DNA of 64,000 bases from Sphingomonas jinjuensis (GTDB lineage: Bacteria > Pseudomonadota > Alphaproteobacteria > Sphingomonadales > Sphingomonadaceae). The notes below the pieces were generated by a model. That model was not told the DNA's origin, searched no databases, and was given only the letters and a program-made list of their open reading frames with translations. The DNA is taken from positions 310,001 to 374,000 of the forward strand of contig NZ_JACIEV010000001.1 of the NCBI RefSeq assembly GCF_014197105.1, given 5' to 3'. A program made the translations under genes and the position numbers. The stretch's first letter is position 1, and the number at the start of each line of letters is the position of its first letter. This document shows, one piece after another, positions 8,409-17,471 of the stretch.

Positions 8409-10744
8409 CAGTCGACGATCTTGTCGAGCGTGATCGGCAGGTCACGTACCCGTCGGCCGGTCGCATTGTAGATCGCGTTCGCCACCGCCGCGCCGACGCC
8501 GGTAATGCCGATCTCGCCGATCCCGCGCGCGCCCATCGGCGCATGCGGATCGGGGATGCCGGTCCAGATCACGTCGATCTCGGGCACGTCGAGGTGAACG
8601 GGGACGTGATATTCGGCAAGGCTGGGGTTCATGATCCGCCCGGTGCGCTCGTCGAACATCGTCTCCTCGGTCAGTGCGAGGCCGAGGCCCATGATCATGC
8701 CGCCGCGGAACTGGCTGGTCGCGGTCTTGGGATTGAGGATCACGCCGCAGTCAAACGAGCCGAGCATCCGGCTGATCCGCGTTTCGCCCGTGACGGCATT
8801 GACCCGCGCCTCGACGAAGATCGCGCCGTGCGAATGCATCGACCAGTGCTGCAGCTCGAGCGGCATCGGCGGCGTTCCTTCCGCCGACACGCTATCCCGC
8901 TGCGCCCGCGACAGAATCGAGGCGTAGCTTTCGTGGCGTGACGGGTCGTCGAGCGCCGCCAGCCCGCCGCGATAGCCGCCGACCTCGTCGGGCTTCAGCC
9001 CGGCGAGCGGCGAATCGTTGCCCGCGAGCTTGAGCAGCTCGGTATAGAGCGCGGTCTGCGCGGCGATGATCGACGCACCGATCGCGGCGGTCTGCTGCGA
9101 CCCGCCGGCCAGCACGACGCCGGGCAGCACATTGTCGCCATAGTTGAACGTCACCTGGTCCAGCTCGACGCCGAGCCGATCGGCGGTGACCTGGCTATGC
9201 GCGGTCGCGGTGCCCATCCCCATTTCGTGCGCGGCGATGTCGACGGTGACATGGCCTGTCGCATCGACCGTCAGTCGCGCCGCCCCGCCCGGCATCCGGT
9301 AATAGGGATAGGTCGCGGTCGCGACGCCCATCCCGACCAGCCATTCGCCGTCGCGCCAGCTGCCCGGGGTCTTGGGACGCTCGGTCCAGCCGAAGCGCTC
9401 GGCACCGTCGCGATACGCCTTTTCAACATCGCGCTGCGAAAACGGCAGGCCGGTCGTCGGGTCCTGCTCGGGCTCGTTCTTCAGCCTGAGTTCGATCGGG
9501 TCGATGTCCATCGCCACCGCCAGCTCGTCGATCGCGCTTTCCAGCCCGAACGTGCCGACCGACTCGCCCGGCGCGCGCATGAAGGTGTTGGCGATCATGT
9601 CGACATAGGCGACGTCGACGCGCAGGTCGAAGCTGCCCGACTGATAGGCGCTGCGTGCCGGCAGGATGAACGGCTCGGGCATCGCATTGTGGCGGGTCAT
9701 CGCCACCGTGCCGGTGTGAACCAGCGCCGTGAACCTGCCGTCGGCGTCGGCGCCGATCGCGCAGCGCTGCTCGGTCAGCGTCCGCCCGCCGACGATGCGA
9801 TAGACGCCCTCGCGCGACAGCATGATCCGCACCGGCCGCCCCGCCAGCTTGCTGGCCGCGGCGGCCAGCACCTGGTGATCCCACAGCGTCTTGCTGCCGA
9901 AGCCGCCGCCGACGAACGGCGAGGTCACGCGCACCTTGTCCTCGCCGATGCCGAAGATATGGCCCAGCGACCAGGCGACGTGCGCCACGGCCTGGCTGGC
10001 GTCGTGGACACGCAAGGTGTCGCCGTCCCAGCCCACCGTTGCGGCGTGCAGTTCGATCGGATTATGGTTGTGGCGCGGCGTCTTGTAGACCGCATCGACC
10101 TTGAACGCGGCCTTCGCCAGCTCGTCTTCCGCATCGCCGACCGCCAGCTTCAGCGGCTGGCCCTGGAACTCGCCGGGCTTCGTCCCCTGCGCCTTCGCCT
10201 CGGCGAAGCTGGTAACCGCCTCGTCCGCCGCGTAACTCACCTCGATCAGCGACGTGGCGTGATCGGCCTGCTCCTGCGTCTCGGCCAGCACCACCGCGAC
10301 CGGCTGGCCGTTCCAGTGGATTCGATCGTCCTGCAGGATCGGCAGGTCGTTGCCGCCCGCCGCCTTCGCCGACGACATGAACGGCGGCATCGCCGCCATT
10401 CGCGGCGCATTGCGGTGGGTCATCACCAGCACGACGCCCGGCGCGGCTTCGGCCATCGCAGTGTCGATCGAGGCGATTCGGCCCTTGGCGATGCGACTGA
10501 ACAGCACCGCCGCATAGGCCATGCCGTCGAGCGGGAATTCCGCGGCGAACGGTGCCTGCCCCGCAACCTTCATCGGGCCGTCGATGCGCGATACCGGGCG
10601 CCCGGTTTGGCCGTGGCGCTCGCGGATCAACGGGTCGGGCACGCCGCCCGGGATCCAACTGTCGGGCGCGAGCGCGATCGCCTTTTGCATGACGCCCTGG
10701 ACGGCGCCCTTCACGGTCGCCTTGGCTTCGTCGACGATGCTCAT
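8408..10744 (-). CDS. Xanthine dehydrogenase-family molybdopterin-binding (large) subunit, PaoC-like
   Basis: A 778-residue large subunit of a periplasmic-type aldehyde or xanthine oxidoreductase, carrying the molybdenum cofactor. The start MSIVDEAKATVK at 10744 overlaps the stop of the FAD subunit gene (ATGA); longer frames upstream belong to that gene. Visible signatures are TSPFVGGGFGSKT (cofactor loop), FMRAPGES, and near the end GARGIGEIGITGVG, which holds the catalytic glutamate of the family. Three-subunit PaoABC-type enzymes oxidise mainly aromatic aldehydes, but the substrate here is inferred from family only. No XdhC-type maturation gene is seen beside it. Confidence 0.9.
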   Translation of the reverse strand: MSIVDEAKATVKGAVQGVMQKAIALAPDSWIPGGVPDPLIRERHGQTGRPVSRIDGPMKVAGQAPFAAEFPLDGMAYAAVLFSRIAKGRIASIDTAMAEAAPGVVLVMTHRNAPRMAAMPPFMSSAKAAGGNDLPILQDDRIHWNGQPVAVVLAETQEQADHATSLIEVSYAADEAVTSFAEAKAQGTKPGEFQGQPLKLAVGDAEDELAKAAFKVDAVYKTPRHNHNPIELHAATVGWDGDTLRVHDASQAVAHVAWSLGHIFGIGEDKVRVTSPFVGGGFGSKTLWDHQVLAAAASKLAGRPVRIMLSREGVYRIVGGRTLTEQRCAIGADADGRFTALVHTGTVAMTRHNAMPEPFILPARSAYQSGSFDLRVDVAYVDMIANTFMRAPGESVGTFGLESAIDELAVAMDIDPIELRLKNEPEQDPTTGLPFSQRDVEKAYRDGAERFGWTERPKTPGSWRDGEWLVGMGVATATYPYYRMPGGAARLTVDATGHVTVDIAAHEMGMGTATAHSQVTADRLGVELDQVTFNYGDNVLPGVVLAGGSQQTAAIGASIIAAQTALYTELLKLAGNDSPLAGLKPDEVGGYRGGLAALDDPSRHESYASILSRAQRDSVSAEGTPPMPLELQHWSMHSHGAIFVEARVNAVTGETRISRMLGSFDCGVILNPKTATSQFRGGMIMGLGLALTEETMFDERTGRIMNPSLAEYHVPVHLDVPEIDVIWTGIPDPHAPMGARGIGEIGITGVGAAVANAIYNATGRRVRDLPITLDKIVD

Positions 10745-11715
10745 GCCGTCAGCTCCTGCAGGACCGCCACGATGGTGCGTTCGGCCAATCCGATCTTGAA
10801 TCCGTTGTCGCGCAGCGGCCTGGCGTCGGCCAGCTCGGCTCGCGCCGCGGCACGGAACGCGTCTTCGCTCGGTGCCTTGCCGCGCAGCGCCGCTTCCGCC
10901 TTGGTCGCGCGCCACGGCTTGTGGGCGACGCCGCCCAGCGCGATGCGCACGTCGGCGATGCTGCCGTCCTCGACACGCACCGACGCCGCCACCGACACCA
11001 GCGCGAAGGCATAGCTCGCGCGGTCGCGGACCTTGCGGTACGTTTGGCCGGTCGCCGGATTCGCCGGCAGCGCGATCGCGGTGATCAACTCGCCCGGCGC
11101 CAGCACCGTCTCCACCTGCGGCGTATCGCCGGGCAGGGTGTGGAAGTCGGCGACCGGCACCTGCCGGGTGCCGTCCTTGCCCTCGATATGCACCATCGCG
11201 TCGAGCGCGGCGAGCGCGACGCACATGTCGGACGGGTGCGTCGCCACGCACTGCTCCGACGCACCCAGGATCGCGTGAATGCGATTGAACCCATCGACGG
11301 CGTCGCAGCCGCTGCCCGCGCGCCGCTTGTTGCAGTGCGCGGCATCGTCGTAGAAATAATAGCAGCGGGTCCGCTGGAGCAGATTGCCGCCGACCGTCGC
11401 CATGTTGCGGATCTGCGCGCTGGCCCCGGCCAGGATCGCGCGCGCCAGCATCGGATAATGTTCTCGGATATGGCGATCCTCGGCGAGCGCGGTGTTGGTC
11501 GCGGCGGCACCGATCAGCACGCCGCCGTCTTCCTGCACCTCGATCGCCGCCGACAGACCGGTCACGTCGACCAGCGCGCGCGGCCGCTCGATCGTCTCGC
11601 GCATCAGGTCGACCAGATTGGTGCCGCCGCCCAGGAACTTGGCCTCGGCCTCGCGCTCGACCAGGTCGATCGCCGCCGCCGCGCTATCGGCGCGCGTATA
11701 TTCGAACGTCAGCAT
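10741..11715 (-). CDS. Xanthine dehydrogenase-family FAD-binding subunit, PaoB-like
   Basis: A 324-residue FAD subunit of the molybdenum hydroxylase. FLGGGTNLVDLM near residue 30 and ATVGGNLLQRTRC near residue 110 bind FAD. The cysteines in the stretch from TRCYYF through CNKRRAGSGC to EQCVATHPSD match the extra [4Fe-4S] insertion of PaoB-type subunits, which ordinary xanthine dehydrogenase FAD subunits lack. The start MLTFEYTRAD at 11715 overlaps the upstream TGA. It passes electrons from the [2Fe-2S] subunit to an acceptor. Confidence 0.9.
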   Translation of the reverse strand: MLTFEYTRADSAAAAIDLVEREAEAKFLGGGTNLVDLMRETIERPRALVDVTGLSAAIEVQEDGGVLIGAAATNTALAEDRHIREHYPMLARAILAGASAQIRNMATVGGNLLQRTRCYYFYDDAAHCNKRRAGSGCDAVDGFNRIHAILGASEQCVATHPSDMCVALAALDAMVHIEGKDGTRQVPVADFHTLPGDTPQVETVLAPGELITAIALPANPATGQTYRKVRDRASYAFALVSVAASVRVEDGSIADVRIALGGVAHKPWRATKAEAALRGKAPSEDAFRAAARAELADARPLRDNGFKIGLAERTIVAVLQELTA

Positions 11716-12221
11716 CAGGCGACCTCCTCGACGAACACCTGGCGCACCGCGGCGACGATGCCGTTGTATGCGCCGCAGCGGCACAGATTGCCGCTCATCC
11801 GCTCACGCAGCTCGTCGTCGTCGAGCGTCACGCTGTCCGCCGCCAGATCCTGGGTGACATGGCTCGGCAGCCCGCGCTTCGCCTCCGCCGCCATGCCGAT
11901 CGCCGAGCAGATCTGCCCCGGCGTGCAATAGCCGCACTGGAAACCGTCATGCTCGACGAACGCCGCCTGAATGTCGGCCAGCGCGTCCTGCGTACCGACG
12001 CCCTCAATCGTGGTGATCGCACGACCCTGATACTGCACCGCAAGCGCCAGGCAGGAATTGATCCGCTCGCCATCGACCAGCACCGTGCACGCCCCGCAGG
12101 CGCCCTGGTTGCAGCCCTTCTTGGTGCCCGGCAGCCCGGCATGCTCTCGCAACAGGTCGAGCAGCGAGGTGCGGATATCGACATCGAACGTGCGCGTCGA
12201 TCCGTTGATCGTGAATTCCAT
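11715..12221 (-). CDS. [2Fe-2S] subunit of molybdenum hydroxylase, PaoA-like
   Basis: A 168-residue iron-sulfur subunit and the first gene of the operon. Plant-type ferredoxin ligands lie in GCNQGACGACTVLVDG (about residues 37-52) and NSCLAL. The C-terminal helical domain has the second cluster motif, CGYCTPGQI followed by GNLCRCGAYNGI. There is no twin-arginine leader at this start, unlike the periplasmic E. coli PaoA, so the location is uncertain. Its stop overlaps the FAD-subunit start. Confidence 0.92.
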   Translation of the reverse strand: MEFTINGSTRTFDVDIRTSLLDLLREHAGLPGTKKGCNQGACGACTVLVDGERINSCLALAVQYQGRAITTIEGVGTQDALADIQAAFVEHDGFQCGYCTPGQICSAIGMAAEAKRGLPSHVTQDLAADSVTLDDDELRERMSGNLCRCGAYNGIVAAVRQVFVEEVA

Positions 12222-12258
12222 GCCGGCCTCGCGAAAAATCCTTGTCCCCAGAGCCTTT

Positions 12259-12282
12259 AACCCAGGGGTCTCCCCTTGGGTT
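12259..12282 (-). terminator. Hairpin between the histidine kinase and the hydroxylase operon
   Basis: AACCCAGGGG-TCT-CCCCTTGGGTT forms a nearly perfect stem with one bulged base. There is no T-tract on either side. It may separate transcription of the kinase from the hydroxylase operon. Confidence 0.35.
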
Positions 12283-12305
12283 CCGCGATGCGACGCTCAA
12301 TCCGG

Positions 12306-14846
12306 TCAGGCCAGCGCGGTGCGGATCCGGTCCGCCAGCGCCTCGATCGCAAAGGGCTTGGTCAGCACCTGCATCCCCGCGCCAAGCCGACCATGGTCGA
12401 GGATCGAGCTTTCGGCATAGCCGGTGATGAAGATCACCTTCAGCCCCGGTCGGTCGGCGCGCCCGGCGTCGGCCATCTGCCGCCCGTTCATGCCGCCGGG
12501 CAGGCCGACGTCGGTGACGAGCAGGTCTATCCGCGCATCGGAGTGCAGCAGCCGGAGCCCGGCGGCGCTGTCGTGCGCCTCGATCGCGCTATGGCCGAGA
12601 TCGGCGACCAGGTCGGTCACGAGCATCCGCACCGTCGGCTCGTCCTCGACCACCAGCACGGTCCGCTCGTCGGACCGCGCGTGATGGGTCGGCGGCTGGC
12701 CGAACGCATCGTCGCGCTCGGCATCGCCATGATGGCGCGGCAGATAGACCGACACCGTCGTCCCCTCGCCAAAGGCCGACTCGATCCGCACCTGCCCGCC
12801 CGACTGCTGCGCGAAACCATAGATCATGCTCAGCCCGAGCCCGGTGCCCTGGCCGAGCGGCTTGGTCGTGAAGAACGGGTCGAACGCCTTGGCGATCACC
12901 TCCGGCGTCATGCCGTCGCCGGTATCGGCGACCGACAGCACCAGATAATCGCCCGCGGCCAGATCGAGGCCGCGCGCATGATCGGCATCGAACGTCCGGT
13001 TGGCGGTGGCGATGGTGATCGCGCCCCCCGCCGCCATCGCGTCGCGCGCGTTGATGCACAGGTTGAGCAGCGCGTTCTCCAGCTGCGACGCATCGACCAG
13101 CGCGGTCCACAGCCCCGCCTGCGCGATCGTCTCGACCGCGATTCCCGGCCCGACGGTACGCTCGATCAGCTCGCTCATCCCGACGACCAGCGCGTTGACG
13201 TCGGTCGGGCGCGGCGCCAGCGTCTGCCGGCGCGAGAAGGCGAGCAGGCGATGCGTCAGCGACGCCGCCCGCTTGGTCGCACTCTGCGCCGCGGCGATAT
13301 ACTTGCCGACCTCGCCCACCCGGCCCTGGCCGATGCGCATGTCGATCAATTCCATCGCACCGGAAATGCCGGCGAGCAGATTGTTGAAGTCATGTGCCAG
13401 CCCGCCGGTCAGCTGGCCCACCGCCTCCATCTTCTGCGACTGGCGCAGCGCCTCTTCGGCACGCATCAACTCGGCGCTGCGCTCGGCGACGCGGTTCTCC
13501 AGTTCGTCGTTGAGCGCCGTCAGGTCGGCCAGCGCCGCGTCGCGCTCGACCTCGATCGCATGGCGCGCGCCGATGTCGATCAGCACCCCCGGAAAGCTCA
13601 GCGGCGTGCCGTCCGCCGCCCGGTCGACGCGGCCCTTCGCCTCCAGCCAGACGAAGCCGCCGTCGGGCCGGGTAACGCGATATTGATGGACGTAGGCACC
13701 GCCGCGCGCGATCGCTTCGTTGACCGCGACGACCAGCCCGGGGCGATCGTCGTCATGGACCATCGATACGACGCGATCGAGGCTCAGTCCCGCCTGGCGC
13801 TGTTCGTCGCTCACCCCGAAAAAGCGGGCGAAGGGCTCGTCGACGGTGAAGCGGTTGCTCGGCAGGTCCCAGAACCAGGTGCCGATGATCGCCCCCGCCT
13901 CTAGCGCGAGCTGCAACCGCTCGGTCGTCTCGCGCGCCACCGCCTCGCTCTCGCGCAGCCGTTCGCGGCGCTCGACCTCGTCGGTGATGTCGAAGCTGGC
14001 GCCCGGAAAGCGGACGCATCGGCCATGCGCGTCGAACACGCAGCGTCCCTGCGCGGTTACCCAGCGGACTCGCCCATCGCAGCGGACGAGGCGATATTCG
14101 GAGCGGAATGTGCCGCCCTCGGTCATCGCCACGTCGATTTCGGCACGAACGCGATCGATGTCGTCGGAATGGATGCCGGCGAAAAACGCCGCGATCGGCG
14201 CCCCCGTCGCCGCGCGCGCCGGATCGACGCCGTAGAGTTCGGCGAAGCGGCGATCCGATCGCACCCAGTCGCGCTGGACGTCCCAGTCCCACACGCCGAT
14301 GCTGTTGCCCGCCGACAGCGCGATCTGCAGCCGCTCGTCCGCCTCGTCGCGGCTGCGTTCGGCGAGCACGCGTGCGGTCGTCTCGCTGGTGACGCACAGC
14401 ATGCCCGCGATGGCGCCCGCGTCGTCGAAGGCGGGCGAGTAGGAGAAGCTCCAGTAACTCTCCTCGGGCGCGCCGCCCCGCCCCAGGTCGAGCCGCATGT
14501 CGGTGACCATCGGGCTCTCGCCCGCCAGCGCCGCATCGACCATCGGCGCGATCTCGTCCCAGATGCTGCCCCACAGGGTGCGGAACGGCATCCCCATCGC
14601 GATGGCCGCGCGATAGCCTAGGATCGGTCGATAGGCGTCGTTGTAAAAGGATTGAAGGTCGGGCCCATAGGCCAGGAACATCGGCACGGGGCATGCGAGC
14701 ATCGTCGCCAGCGTGGTGCGCAGTGCCACCGGCCAGCCCTCGATCGGCCCCAGCGCAGTACGCGACCAGTCATATGCCGCGATCTCGGTGGCGACATGGC
14801 TGGCGGGATGCTGAAGAAATGCGGGTATTGTCGTGGCGGCGACCAT
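12306..14846 (-). CDS. Hybrid histidine kinase with PAS domains and C-terminal receiver
   Basis: An 846-residue soluble hybrid sensor kinase. An N-terminal PAS-like region (about residues 20-160) is followed by two PAS_3-type domains (about 175-300 and 310-435) and a coiled coil. The HisKA box GLAHDFNNLL has the phospho-acceptor His near residue 484. The HATPase core shows INARDAMAAGG, DTGDGM and GTGLGLSMIYGF. The receiver starts VLVVEDEPTVR and has its phospho-acceptor Asp near residue 779 in VTDVGLPGG. No membrane segments are seen, so it probably senses a cytoplasmic signal. No output regulator gene is adjacent, so its partner is unknown. Confidence 0.92.
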   Translation of the reverse strand: MVAATTIPAFLQHPASHVATEIAAYDWSRTALGPIEGWPVALRTTLATMLACPVPMFLAYGPDLQSFYNDAYRPILGYRAAIAMGMPFRTLWGSIWDEIAPMVDAALAGESPMVTDMRLDLGRGGAPEESYWSFSYSPAFDDAGAIAGMLCVTSETTARVLAERSRDEADERLQIALSAGNSIGVWDWDVQRDWVRSDRRFAELYGVDPARAATGAPIAAFFAGIHSDDIDRVRAEIDVAMTEGGTFRSEYRLVRCDGRVRWVTAQGRCVFDAHGRCVRFPGASFDITDEVERRERLRESEAVARETTERLQLALEAGAIIGTWFWDLPSNRFTVDEPFARFFGVSDEQRQAGLSLDRVVSMVHDDDRPGLVVAVNEAIARGGAYVHQYRVTRPDGGFVWLEAKGRVDRAADGTPLSFPGVLIDIGARHAIEVERDAALADLTALNDELENRVAERSAELMRAEEALRQSQKMEAVGQLTGGLAHDFNNLLAGISGAMELIDMRIGQGRVGEVGKYIAAAQSATKRAASLTHRLLAFSRRQTLAPRPTDVNALVVGMSELIERTVGPGIAVETIAQAGLWTALVDASQLENALLNLCINARDAMAAGGAITIATANRTFDADHARGLDLAAGDYLVLSVADTGDGMTPEVIAKAFDPFFTTKPLGQGTGLGLSMIYGFAQQSGGQVRIESAFGEGTTVSVYLPRHHGDAERDDAFGQPPTHHARSDERTVLVVEDEPTVRMLVTDLVADLGHSAIEAHDSAAGLRLLHSDARIDLLVTDVGLPGGMNGRQMADAGRADRPGLKVIFITGYAESSILDHGRLGAGMQVLTKPFAIEALADRIRTALA

Positions 14847-15046
14847 GATGGGATGGATGACGGCTTAGAAGGCAGAGTCTCCATAGGCCGATGGACGTCC
14901 CTCGCCCAACCAAAGTTATCCGTACATGGATCAGCCGCGGCCGTGCTCGATGGCTTGGGCGAACGGCGCACGGATACGATCCCCGTGACCTTCGAGCGTA
15001 CAGATATCGATGAAACCGACGATTCTTGCTATTCGGCAAAAAAAAC

Positions 15047-15121
15047 TGGAGCGGGCGAAGGGATTCGAACCCTCGACCCCAACCTTGGCAAGGTTGTGCT
15101 CTACCCCTGAGCTACGCCCGC
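15047..15121 (-). tRNA. tRNA-Gly (anticodon GCC)
   Basis: 75 bases including an encoded CCA end. The acceptor stem GCGGGCG / CGCCCGC is perfect, the D-arm reads GCTCAGGGGTAGAGC, and the anticodon stem CAACC / GGTTG flanks the loop TTGCCAA with anticodon GCC. The T-arm is GAGGGTTCGAATCCCTT. Confidence 0.97.
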
Positions 15122-15243
15122 TCTGGCGCCTATAGCCGGCTGCTCGTCGGAGCCACCGGTTGGGTGAGGCGCGGCCACTAGCAGCGGTTTCACGAGCCTG
15201 CAACCCCTCGCACGCAGATTCAGGGCTGGCGACTCATTTATTA

Positions 15244-15258
15244 GAACATTACAAGAAC
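15244..15258 (+). promoter_or_regulatory. LexA box (SOS operator) before imuA-imuB-dnaE2
   Basis: GAAC-ATTACAA-GAAC is an exact match to the alphaproteobacterial LexA direct repeat GAAC-N7-GAAC. It ends four bases before the ATG at 15263, so LexA would sit across the transcription start. This is what is expected for a DNA-damage-induced mutagenesis cassette. Confidence 0.85.
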
Positions 15259-15262
15259 ATCG

Positions 15263-16018
15263 ATGGTCGAGTCGCACATCCTCGAACGCCTGCGCCATAT
15301 GGCCGCGGTCGGCGTCCGTGCCCAGACGGGCAGCGCGGCGGATTCGTGGCTGGCGCACGGGCTGGCGCGCGGCAAGCTGCACGAGGTGTACAGTAGCGCC
15401 GACGAGGCGGCGTGCGGCGCCGGCTTCGCGATCATGCAGGCGATCCTGGCGGGGGCGACGCCGCTGCTCTGGCTTCGGATCGAGGCGGTGGAGCGGTCGG
15501 GCGGTCGGCTCCACGCCACCGGCCTCGCCGAACTGGGGCTGCCGCCCGACGCGCTGATCGTCGCTCTGGTCCCCGATGCGCCCGCGCTGCTGCGCGCCGG
15601 TGCCGACGCGGCGCGCTGCCCGGGGCTGGGCACGGTATTGATCGAGAGCAGCGGCCCGATGCGCGGGCTCGACCTGACGGCGACGCGGCGGCTGATGCTG
15701 GCGGCGGAGACGTCGGGGGTGACGGTGGTGAGCCTGCGGATCGAGGCGGAGCCGGTGCCCAGCGCCGCGGCGACTCGCTGGTCGGTGGCGGCGGCAGCGT
15801 CGTCGCCGCTGGCGGCGGACGCACCGGGCCTGCCGGCGATGGACATCGAATTGTTGCGCCGGCGCGGGGGCCCTGCCGGCGCCCGTTGGCGTGTGGAGTG
15901 GGATCGTGACACGACAAGTTTCCGCGGCGCGGCGCTATCTGGCGCTGGTCTTCCCCTGGCTGCCGATCGAGCGGCTGCGCGGCACCCGCCCGCACCTGTT
16001 CGTCGCCGCTCGGGATGA
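15263..16018 (+). CDS. imuA: ImuA, RecA-like accessory protein of SOS mutagenesis
   Basis: A 251-residue RecA-fold relative that supports the ImuB/DnaE2 mutasome. It has the order expected of ImuA: EVYSSADEAACGAGFAIM, LLWLRIEAVERSG, AELGLPPDALIV, TRRLMLAAETSGV and PAGARWRVEWDRD. The Walker A lysine of RecA is absent. The start at 15263 lies right after the LexA box with no visible ribosome-binding site. Either the mRNA is leaderless or translation begins at a later codon such as the ATG at 15299. The 3' end overlaps imuB by more than 100 bases. Confidence 0.85.
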   Translation: MVESHILERLRHMAAVGVRAQTGSAADSWLAHGLARGKLHEVYSSADEAACGAGFAIMQAILAGATPLLWLRIEAVERSGGRLHATGLAELGLPPDALIVALVPDAPALLRAGADAARCPGLGTVLIESSGPMRGLDLTATRRLMLAAETSGVTVVSLRIEAEPVPSAAATRWSVAAAASSPLAADAPGLPAMDIELLRRRGGPAGARWRVEWDRDTTSFRGAALSGAGLPLAADRAAARHPPAPVRRRSG

Positions 16019-17471
16019 CGCGCCGATCGCCTTCACCGAAACGGTGGGCAACGCCACCCGCCTCGTCGCGCTCGATCGCGCCGGGATGGCGGCGGGGCTG
16101 CGGCCCGGGCTGACGCTGGCCGATGCGCGCGCGCAGGTGCCGGGGCTGGAGGTCTATCCGCACGATCCCCACGCCGATCTCGACTGGCTGGAGGCGCTGG
16201 CCGACGGCTGCGTCCGCTATACCCCCAGCGTCGCGGTCGAGCCGCCCGACGCGCTGGTGATGGACATCGCCGGCTGCACCCACGCCTTCGACGGCGAGCG
16301 CTTCCTGGCCGCCGATGTCGAGCGGCGGCTGATGCGGCGCGGCGTCCTTGCTCGCCATGCCTTCGGCGATACGCCCGCCATAGCGATGGCGCTCGCCCGG
16401 TTCGCCGGCGTTCCCGCCCCCGACGAAGCGCGCGCGGTGAAGCGCCTGCCCGTCGCCGCGCTGGGCCTCGATGCCGAGGATACTGCGGCGCTCGCGCGGG
16501 CCGGCCTGAAAACGGTGGGCGAGGTGATGGCGCGGCCCTTGTCGACCATCGCCGCGCGTTTCGGCGAGCAGGCGGTGACCGCGGTGCGCCGACTGTCGGG
16601 CGAGGTGGCCGCGCCGATCGTCGCCCGCCCGCAGCGGGTCCCGATCTTCGCCGAGCGCCGCTTCGCCGAACCGATCGCACGCACCGATTATGCGCTAGAG
16701 GTGCTGAACGGCCTGGCCACCGACATCGCCGGCCAGCTCGACCAGCGCCACCAGGGCGGCCGCCGCTGGGAGGCGCGGCTGTTCCGCGCCGACGGCCAGG
16801 TCCAGCGCCTGCGCCTCGAGACGGGCGCGCCGACCCGCGACGTCGCGCTGCTGGCGCGATTGTGGCGCGAGCGGATCGACGCGCTCGCCGACCCGCTCGA
16901 TCCGGGCTTCGGCTATGACATGGTGCGGCTCGACGTCGTCCTCGCCGAACGGCTCGACGCGACTCAGCTCAAGCTGGAGGGCGGCGCCGGCAACGAGGGC
17001 GGCGACGTCCCCGCGCTGATCGATCGCCTGTCGACCCGGCTGGGCAAGGCGCGCGTCCGCCGCTTCGCCCCGCGCGACAGTCACATTCCCGAACAGGCCG
17101 AACTGTCGCTGCCCGCCGCCGGGCCTCAGCCCACCGCCACCACCGCCTGGCCGACGCCGGAAGCGGGCGAGCCGCCGCAGCGCCCGATCTATCTCTTCGA
17201 TCCGCCCCAGCCGATCGACGCGGTGATGGCGGAGGTGCCCGACGGACCGCCCAAGCGCTTCAAATGGCGCCGAACCTCGCACGAGATCGCGCGTGCCGAG
17301 GGGCCGGAGCGGATCGCCGGCGAATGGTGGCGCCGCCACGACGCCGCGATCCCGACGCGCGACTATTACCGTGTCGAGGACCGCCGCGGCCGCCGTTTCT
17401 GGATCTTCCGCCACGGCCTGACCGAGGAGGTCGACGACCCGCGCTGGTACGTCCACGGCCTGTTCGCATGA
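15891..17471 (+). CDS. imuB: ImuB, inactive Y-family polymerase homologue
   Basis: A 526-residue Y-family polymerase relative that serves as the hub of the mutasome and binds the beta clamp. The N-terminus RRYLALVFPWLPIERL lacks the usual catalytic acidic pair. The helix-hairpin-helix and little-finger regions follow (LARAGLKTVGEVMARPL near residue 205, then DYALEVLNGL). The C-terminal 95 residues match a DUF6504-like tail (PPKRFKWRRTSHEI, GEWWRRHD). GTG codons at 15891 and 15906 are possible starts, and both lie inside imuA. Its stop overlaps the dnaE2 start (ATGA). Confidence 0.9.
   Translation: MWSGIVTRQVSAARRYLALVFPWLPIERLRGTRPHLFVAARDDAPIAFTETVGNATRLVALDRAGMAAGLRPGLTLADARAQVPGLEVYPHDPHADLDWLEALADGCVRYTPSVAVEPPDALVMDIAGCTHAFDGERFLAADVERRLMRRGVLARHAFGDTPAIAMALARFAGVPAPDEARAVKRLPVAALGLDAEDTAALARAGLKTVGEVMARPLSTIAARFGEQAVTAVRRLSGEVAAPIVARPQRVPIFAERRFAEPIARTDYALEVLNGLATDIAGQLDQRHQGGRRWEARLFRADGQVQRLRLETGAPTRDVALLARLWRERIDALADPLDPGFGYDMVRLDVVLAERLDATQLKLEGGAGNEGGDVPALIDRLSTRLGKARVRRFAPRDSHIPEQAELSLPAAGPQPTATTAWPTPEAGEPPQRPIYLFDPPQPIDAVMAEVPDGPPKRFKWRRTSHEIARAEGPERIAGEWWRRHDAAIPTRDYYRVEDRRGRRFWIFRHGLTEEVDDPRWYVHGLFA

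Noticed and set aside
14652..15110. Small plus-strand frame ending EGIRTLDPNLGKVVLYP
   Set aside because: Its end is the antisense of tRNA-Gly, a well-known false-protein pattern.
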